A stretch of DNA of 9,209 bases from Dechloromonas sp. (GTDB lineage Bacteria; Pseudomonadota; Gammaproteobacteria; Burkholderiales; Rhodocyclaceae): the NCBI GenBank assembly GCA_017302355.1, contig JAFLDQ010000145.1:1-9209 (forward strand), given 5' to 3'. The translations under genes and the position numbers were made by a program. The notes below the pieces were generated by a model. That model was not told the DNA's origin. It saw nothing but the letters and a program-made list of their open reading frames with translations, and did no database searches. Shown piece after piece: positions 5,227 through 9,209 of the stretch. How positions within the stretch are numbered: position 1 is the first letter of the stretch; each line of letters starts with the position of its first letter.

Positions 5227-5763
5227 CTAGCGCGCGCCCGGTGGGGGCGGTGGCATCCCGGGAGGCGGCGGTGGAATGTCCCAGCTCTGCGGATTGGTGA
5301 TCACCCGCGGCTGGTAGGTCATGCCGGCGGGTACCGGAACCGAATGGCCCTTGACGTACATGCACTGGATGTAGGCATGGTTGTACTGGCGCTGCGTGCC
5401 ATAGCCCGAGGCATAGGCCGAATTTGCGCCATAGGCGCTGCCGCCCACCAGACCGACTCCGGCGCCGACCGCGGCGCCCTGTCTGCCGCCGATCGCCGCG
5501 CCGGCCAGCGCGCCAATCGCGGTGCCGACCACGGCGCTGCCGACCGCTGACTGGTTCGCCGCGTCCTGGGGGGTCACGCCGCCGATCTGGTAATAGGCGT
5601 ACTGACGGCACTCGCTGTCGTCGAAGCGGAAGCTGTCCATCGTCGCGTTCCGGCCAGGCATCACCAGGGTGGTCGGCCCGGTCGGCATGACCGTGCACGC
5701 GCCGAGGAACAGGGCGCCGGCCGCCAGACCGATGCGCGACAGGAATCTTTTCTGAATGGTCAT
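5227..5763 (-). CDS. Glycine-zipper lipoprotein with proline-rich tail
   Basis: This 178-residue protein has a lipoprotein signal peptide ending in the lipobox LGAC with Cys23 as predicted lipid attachment site, placing it in the envelope, probably at the outer membrane. A glycine-zipper segment (about 75-110) is rich in GxxxG and AxxxG spacing (VVGTAIGALAGAAIGG), as in Gly-zipper/YMGG-type proteins that insert in or associate with membranes. Two more cysteines, C52 and C134, flank the zipper and could form a disulfide. The tail (161-178) is almost pure Pro/Gly, with two PPPPPG runs. The stop of the upstream gene is only 3 nt before the ATG (TAG-GCC-ATG) and the ribosome binding site is weak, so translation is probably coupled. 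A terminator follows directly. Precise function is unknown; envelope integrity or stress response are only family-level guesses. Confidence 0.88.
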   Translation of the reverse strand: MTIQKRFLSRIGLAAGALFLGACTVMPTGPTTLVMPGRNATMDSFRFDDSECRQYAYYQIGGVTPQDAANQSAVGSAVVGTAIGALAGAAIGGRQGAAVGAGVGLVGGSAYGANSAYASGYGTQRQYNHAYIQCMYVKGHSVPVPAGMTYQPRVITNPQSWDIPPPPPGMPPPPPGAR

Positions 5764-5766
5764 GGC

Positions 5767-6207
5767 CTATTGCCCCGGTCGCGGCGGAACCGCCTGCCAG
5801 CCGCCGGGACATTCCTTCACGTAAGGGTAATACCGGTTGGAACCCCGGCAGAAATACCAGTATTGCCGCCCGGGAGTTTGCACCTGCTCGCCGACACTGT
5901 CGCCGCGTTCGATATAGACCTGCGGCTCCGGCGGTGGCGCGACGACCGCTGGCGCCGGCGAGTAGTAAGGGTCAGCGTAGAGGTAGGGGCCCGAATAATA
6001 GGGCCACGAATAGTAGGACCACGAACGGTAGGGTCCCGGATAGAAGGGGCGCGGATAGTAGTACGGGCGCGGATAGGCCGGACCCCAGTACGGGCCGGGG
6101 CCGACGTAGACGCCGACCCTCCCGTACACGCGCCTGTCCGCCCAGGAATTCCCGATTCCAGCAACCAGCAATGCCGCGAGAACCAACAGGATCCTTTGCG
6201 CCTTCAT
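5767..6207 (-). CDS. Secreted Tyr/Pro-repeat protein with C-terminal Cys-pair domain
   Basis: The ATG at 6207 is chosen because it starts a clean signal peptide (MKAQRILLVLAALLVAG, cleavage near SWA-D at about 23/24) and has GAAGGTGA upstream at good spacing; the frame is open to 6282 but that extension has neither. The 146-residue product is probably periplasmic or surface-exposed. Residues 33-85 are rich in Tyr, Pro, Gly and Trp and include five degenerate pentapeptides of the YYxxP kind (50-74). A proline-rich linker leads to a compact end domain (about 115-146), YWYFC...YYPYVKECPGGWQAVPPRP, with C120 and C133 likely paired. This WYxC...YPYVxxCPxGW ending recurs in uncharacterised betaproteobacterial exported proteins, as I recall them. 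It is the first gene of a two-gene unit with the glycine-zipper lipoprotein 3 nt downstream. Function unknown. Confidence 0.85.
   Translation of the reverse strand: MKAQRILLVLAALLVAGIGNSWADRRVYGRVGVYVGPGPYWGPAYPRPYYYPRPFYPGPYRSWSYYSWPYYSGPYLYADPYYSPAPAVVAPPPEPQVYIERGDSVGEQVQTPGRQYWYFCRGSNRYYPYVKECPGGWQAVPPRPGQ
5986..6060 (-). repeat. Five degenerate 15-bp tandem repeats coding Tyr/Pro pentapeptides
   Basis: On the plus strand units start at 5986, 6001, 6016, 6031 and 6046, for example GGGCCACGAATAGTA and GGACCACGAACGGTA. Translated on the minus strand they give YYPRP, FYPGP, YRSWS, YYSWP and YYSGP. The 15-bp period keeps the frame, so unit number could change without breaking the gene. Confidence 0.7.
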
Positions 6208-6317
6208 CCGAATCACCTTCGATGCATTCCCGGATGCACCCAAGGACAGAATAGACAATTTGTCGCCGGGCGACTGCAACAATTTGCTACAAGATGTAAT
6301 CGGTGGCGGCGCGGCGA

Positions 6318-7613
6318 TCAGAGCAGTTTCATCTTTTTCGCCATTTCGCGCAGTTCACCGCGGAAGTCCGGATGGGCGATCCCGATCAGGGCCTGGCAGC
6401 GCTGCTTGGCCGTCTTGCCGCGCAATGCCGCGACCCCGTACTCGGTGACCACATAATTGATGTCGTTCTTGCCGGTCGACACGTGCGTGCCCGGCTCCAG
6501 CGTTGGCTGGATGCGCGAGATGGTGTCGTTCTTGGCGGTCGACGGCAGGACGATGAACGACTTGCCGCCGTGCGAGCGGTTGGCCGCACGGACGAAATCG
6601 GACTGGCCGCCGGTACCCGAGTAAGGGGTATAGCCGAGGCTTTCCGATCCGCACTGGCCCATGAAATCGACCTGCATCGTTGCGTTGACCGCGTGCAGGT
6701 TGTCGTTCTGGCCGGCCAGGAAGGGATCGTTGGTGAAATCGACCGGGTGCATCTCGAGCGCCGGGTTGCGGTTCATGAACTGGTAGAGCTTCTTCGAGCC
6801 GAGCGCGAAGGTCGCCAGCATCTTGCCGTGGTGATAGTTCTTCCGGCGGTTGGTGATGACACCGGCCTCGACCAGCGTCATGATGCCGTCGCCGACCATT
6901 TCGGTGTGGATGCCGAGGTCTTGCTTGTTGGTCAGCTGCATCACCACGGCGTCGGGGATGCCGCCATAGCCGATCTGCAGCGTCGCGCCGTCGGGAATCA
7001 TGTCGGCGACGTACTTGCCGATGGCTTCCTGCACCGGCCCGATCTTCGGCAGGCCGACCTCGAAGATCGGATCCTCGCTCTCGCAGAGAGCGGTCACCTG
7101 GCTGATGTGTACATGGCAATCGCCGTTGGCGAAAGGCACGTTGGGATTGACCTCGAGGACCACGGCGCGCGCCTTGTCGACGGCGGCCATGGTGTAGTCG
7201 GTCGCCAGCGAGAGCGAGAAATAGCCGTGCTCATCCATCGGCGAGGCCATCGTGAAGACGACATCGGCCGGGATCAGGTTGCGGGCGATCAGCCCCGGCA
7301 ACTCGGAAAAATACGCGGGAAGGTAGTCGATCCAGCCTTCCTGGCCGCCGGCGCGTGAGGCGCCGCTGAGGAAGTAGGCTTCGTGACGGACATTGTCGAC
7401 CGTCTCCTGGTCGAAATAGTCGAACTTGCGCAGCGCCAGAATCTGCGCGACCTTGACATCGCGGAAATCGCGCCGCTGCTCGGACAGCGCCGCCAACAGG
7501 GTCGGCGGCTCGCCGACCGCGGTCGGGACAACGACAGTATCGCCGTTTCTGATGACACGGACCGCGTCGGCGGCGGACATGCGTTTTTGCTGGTAAAGCG
7601 ACTGTACGGACAT
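6318..7613 (-). CDS. Acetyl-CoA hydrolase / CoA-transferase family protein (Cat1/AbfT-like)
   Basis: The enzyme moves CoA between acyl-CoA and a free acid such as acetate, succinate or 4-hydroxybutyrate, or hydrolyses acetyl-CoA; the sequence alone does not fix the substrate. The 431-residue length is typical. The second domain carries TLQIGYGGIPDAVVMQL (211-227) and the segment DLGIHTEM (232-239) with the catalytic Glu at 238, which forms the glutamyl-CoA thioester. The CoA-site glycine loop GTGGQSDF is at 333-340, and VVTEYGVAALRG (388-399) is a further family block. No key residue is missing. The start at 7613 has AAGGGGAG (7620-7627) 6 nt upstream, a strong ribosome binding site. It begins 32 bp after the methyltransferase stop on the same strand, so co-transcription is likely. 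It is probably cytoplasmic and part of acetate/acyl-CoA balance. Confidence 0.93.
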   Translation of the reverse strand: MSVQSLYQQKRMSAADAVRVIRNGDTVVVPTAVGEPPTLLAALSEQRRDFRDVKVAQILALRKFDYFDQETVDNVRHEAYFLSGASRAGGQEGWIDYLPAYFSELPGLIARNLIPADVVFTMASPMDEHGYFSLSLATDYTMAAVDKARAVVLEVNPNVPFANGDCHVHISQVTALCESEDPIFEVGLPKIGPVQEAIGKYVADMIPDGATLQIGYGGIPDAVVMQLTNKQDLGIHTEMVGDGIMTLVEAGVITNRRKNYHHGKMLATFALGSKKLYQFMNRNPALEMHPVDFTNDPFLAGQNDNLHAVNATMQVDFMGQCGSESLGYTPYSGTGGQSDFVRAANRSHGGKSFIVLPSTAKNDTISRIQPTLEPGTHVSTGKNDINYVVTEYGVAALRGKTAKQRCQALIGIAHPDFRGELREMAKKMKLL

Positions 7614-7619
7614 CTTGGT

Positions 7620-7627
7620 CTCCCCTT
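7620..7627 (-). promoter_or_regulatory. Strong Shine-Dalgarno of the CoA-transferase gene
   Basis: AAGGGGAG on the minus strand with a 6-nt spacer to the ATG at 7613. It selects this start over the in-frame ATG eleven codons later, and it contrasts with the weak sites of the two genes upstream. Confidence 0.7.
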
Positions 7628-7645
7628 TCTATTTAACTGCGTTGA

Positions 7646-8788
7646 TCAAATCTTGCGGTTGCTCCCGGCCACCATGCGGAACTCGAACAGCCGGCACTCC
7701 AGCGGCCCGTTGAACAGCGGCGTCTTGCGACTCGGCTTGAGACCGACCAGCTTGGGCAGGCGCAGGTCGGCGGTGAAGAAGAAGCAGTTCCAGCCGGCCC
7801 AGTTTCTCTTCAACGCCGAGCCGAGCCGCGGGTAGAACGCCGCCAGTTCGTCGATCTCGCCAATCCGCTCGCCGTAGGGCGGGTTGGCGACCATGATGCC
7901 ATGATCGGTCAGCGGCTGCGTTTCCAGCAGATCGCCGCGGTCGACCGTGACCATGCCGCCAAATCCGGCTTCGTGCAGATTGCGCCGGGTGGCGCGCACC
8001 GCCTTGTCGTCGCTGTCGTAGCCGCGGATGGCGAGCGGCTCGCCGGGCTTGCAGCGCGCCTCGGCCGCCTGCCGCAGCCTGGCCCAGGTCATCGCCTCGA
8101 AGCTGGCGAGCAGTTCGAAGGCGAAGCCGCGATCGATGCCGGGCGCCCGGTCGAGCGCCATCTGCACCGCTTCGAGCAGGAAGGTGCCGCTGCCGCACAT
8201 CGGGTCGATCAGCGGCGTGCCGGGCTGCCAGCCGGTAAGCTTCAGGATGCCGGCGGCCAGGTTCTCCTTGAGCGGCGCGTCGACGCTCGCCTTGCGCAAG
8301 CCGCGTTGCCACAGCGGCTGACCCGAGGTGTCGATGTAGAGTGTGCACTCGCTCTCGGAGAGAAAGACATGCACGCTGACATCCGGGTTGCGCGTGTCGA
8401 TATCCGGACGCTCGCCGCAATCCTCGCGGAAACGGTCGCAGACCGCGTCCTTGACACGCAGCGTGACGAAATCGAGCGACTTGAGCGGGCACCTGATGGC
8501 CGTCGTCACCACTCGCATCGTTCGCGACACGGCAAAATGATTCGGCCACAGCTGGCGCACCGCCAGCCGGTAGATGTCCTCTTCCCGCGCGTACGGCCCC
8601 TTGACGATGTGCCAGAGGATGCGCGTGGCGATGCGCGATTCCAGATTGGCGCGGTAGCAGGTGCTCCAGTCGCCGGCGAAGAACACGCCGCCGTGCGTCG
8701 ACCGCAACCCCTCGCCGCCGAGGGCGCGCAGTTCCGCGCTGAGCAGTTCTTCCAGCCCGCGCGGGCAGATCGCGAAATACCGGTTCAT
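7646..8788 (-). CDS. rlmL: THUMP-domain class I SAM-dependent RNA methyltransferase (RlmL-like)
   Basis: The protein is predicted to methylate the exocyclic amine of a guanine in RNA; E. coli RlmL does this at G2445 of 23S rRNA. The 380 residues begin MNRYFAICPRGLEELLSAEL, the typical N-terminal ferredoxin-like part, followed by a THUMP RNA-binding domain (about 45-155) and a Rossmann-type methyltransferase domain. The SAM-binding loop is DPMCGSGTFLLEA (195-207), an acidic GYDSDDKAV (257-264) follows, and the catalytic motif IV is NPPYGER (302-308). It matches only the RlmL half of the E. coli RlmKL fusion, a common betaproteobacterial arrangement. The ATG at 8788 shares its A with the TGA of hemJ, which argues for coupling; the frame is open to 9001 but that extension only overlaps hemJ. 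The exact target base is inferred from the family. Confidence 0.92.
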   Translation of the reverse strand: MNRYFAICPRGLEELLSAELRALGGEGLRSTHGGVFFAGDWSTCYRANLESRIATRILWHIVKGPYAREEDIYRLAVRQLWPNHFAVSRTMRVVTTAIRCPLKSLDFVTLRVKDAVCDRFREDCGERPDIDTRNPDVSVHVFLSESECTLYIDTSGQPLWQRGLRKASVDAPLKENLAAGILKLTGWQPGTPLIDPMCGSGTFLLEAVQMALDRAPGIDRGFAFELLASFEAMTWARLRQAAEARCKPGEPLAIRGYDSDDKAVRATRRNLHEAGFGGMVTVDRGDLLETQPLTDHGIMVANPPYGERIGEIDELAAFYPRLGSALKRNWAGWNCFFFTADLRLPKLVGLKPSRKTPLFNGPLECRLFEFRMVAGSNRKI

Positions 8789-9204
8789 CAGAAGGGTTTC
8801 AGGACGACGAGAAAGACGACGGCGAAGAGTACCAGCACCGGCATCTCGTTGTAGAAACGGAACCAGACATGGCTTTTCGCATTGCCGCCGGACTGGAACG
8901 CCTTGAGCAGGCGCCCGCAATGCCAGTGGTAGATCACCAGCAGGGCGACCAGCGCGGTCTTGGCGTGCAGCCAGCCGCCGGAGAAACCGTAACCGAACCA
9001 CAGCCAGAAACCGAAAACCAGGGCCAGCACCCCGAGCGGCGTCATGAAGCGGTAGAGCTTGCCGGCCATCAGCAGCAGGCGCTCGCGCTCGGCGACACTG
9101 TCAGGCGGCACCATGGCCAGATTGACGAAGATTCGCGGCAGGTAGAACAACCCGGCGAACCAGGCGACGACCAGCGAAATGTGCAATGCCTTGAGGGTCA
9201 GCAT
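8788..9204 (-). CDS. hemJ: Protoporphyrinogen IX oxidase HemJ
   Basis: HemJ oxidises protoporphyrinogen IX to protoporphyrin IX in the inner membrane, the next-to-last step of heme synthesis, in bacteria lacking HemG or HemY. The 138-residue length and the opening MLTLKALHISLVVAWFAGLFYLPRIFV are typical of the family (formerly UPF0093). Four hydrophobic segments are visible, at about 5-27, 54-72, 80-98 and 119-136. Conserved-looking polar residues include H8, the WLHAK segment (78-82) and RFYNEMPV (116-123). The start at 9204 matches the family N terminus, so the coding region appears complete, but only 5 bases of upstream DNA are in view and the promoter cannot be judged. Its stop overlaps the methyltransferase start by one base. 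Confidence 0.93.
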   Translation of the reverse strand: MLTLKALHISLVVAWFAGLFYLPRIFVNLAMVPPDSVAERERLLLMAGKLYRFMTPLGVLALVFGFWLWFGYGFSGGWLHAKTALVALLVIYHWHCGRLLKAFQSGGNAKSHVWFRFYNEMPVLVLFAVVFLVVLKPF

Positions 9205-9209
9205 CCAGC

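Noticed and set aside
6303..7358. 351-codon plus-strand frame opposite the CoA-transferase
   Set aside because: Antisense shadow of a well-supported gene whose catalytic Glu and glycine loop are on the other strand.
7901..8854. 317-codon plus-strand frame opposite the methyltransferase
   Set aside because: Antisense shadow with composition typical of high-GC non-coding frames; the minus strand has intact SAM-binding and NPPY motifs.

Overview
The window is high-GC bacterial chromosome. Gene content and protein style (lipB-lipA pair, HemJ, a THUMP-type rRNA methyltransferase without an RlmK half, small Tyr/Pro-rich exported proteins) suggest a betaproteobacterium, perhaps Rhodocyclales; this placement is an inference. 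No rRNA, tRNA, CRISPR array or intact transposase gene was found.

Layout. Bases 1-1362 (+) carry the 3' part of lipB and all of lipA, overlapping by 8 nt: the two-step lipoate pathway. Every other protein gene is on the minus strand. Bases 1363-4468 look like an accessory patch. It holds an unrecognised coiled-coil lipoprotein gene (1823-2932) bracketed by two same-direction copies of an 83-bp palindromic REP/MITE-like element (1631-1713 and 3025-3107). It also holds an orphan family 2 glycosyltransferase (3374-4303). The gene upstream of the glycosyltransferase survives only as a C-terminal stub next to a 16-bp tandem repeat. Bases 4469-5065 encode a HigB-HigA toxin-antitoxin module in which toxin and antitoxin are one uninterrupted reading frame. 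The toxin's usual terminal Asp-Tyr-His is Asp-Gly-His, and a good internal ribosome binding site precedes the antitoxin start.

Bases 5195-6207 are a two-gene unit for exported proteins: a Tyr/Pro-repeat secreted protein, then a glycine-zipper lipoprotein, closed by a strong hairpin terminator. Bases 6318-9204 hold, in transcription order, hemJ (heme synthesis), an RlmL-type methyltransferase overlapping hemJ by one base, and an acetyl-CoA hydrolase/CoA-transferase 32 bp further on. This is likely one transcript, though the functions are not obviously linked.

The housekeeping parts are ordinary. The points most worth a second look are the fused, apparently weakened HigBA module and the palindromic element pair around the lipoprotein gene. 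I found no convincing evidence of a wholly new multi-gene system.
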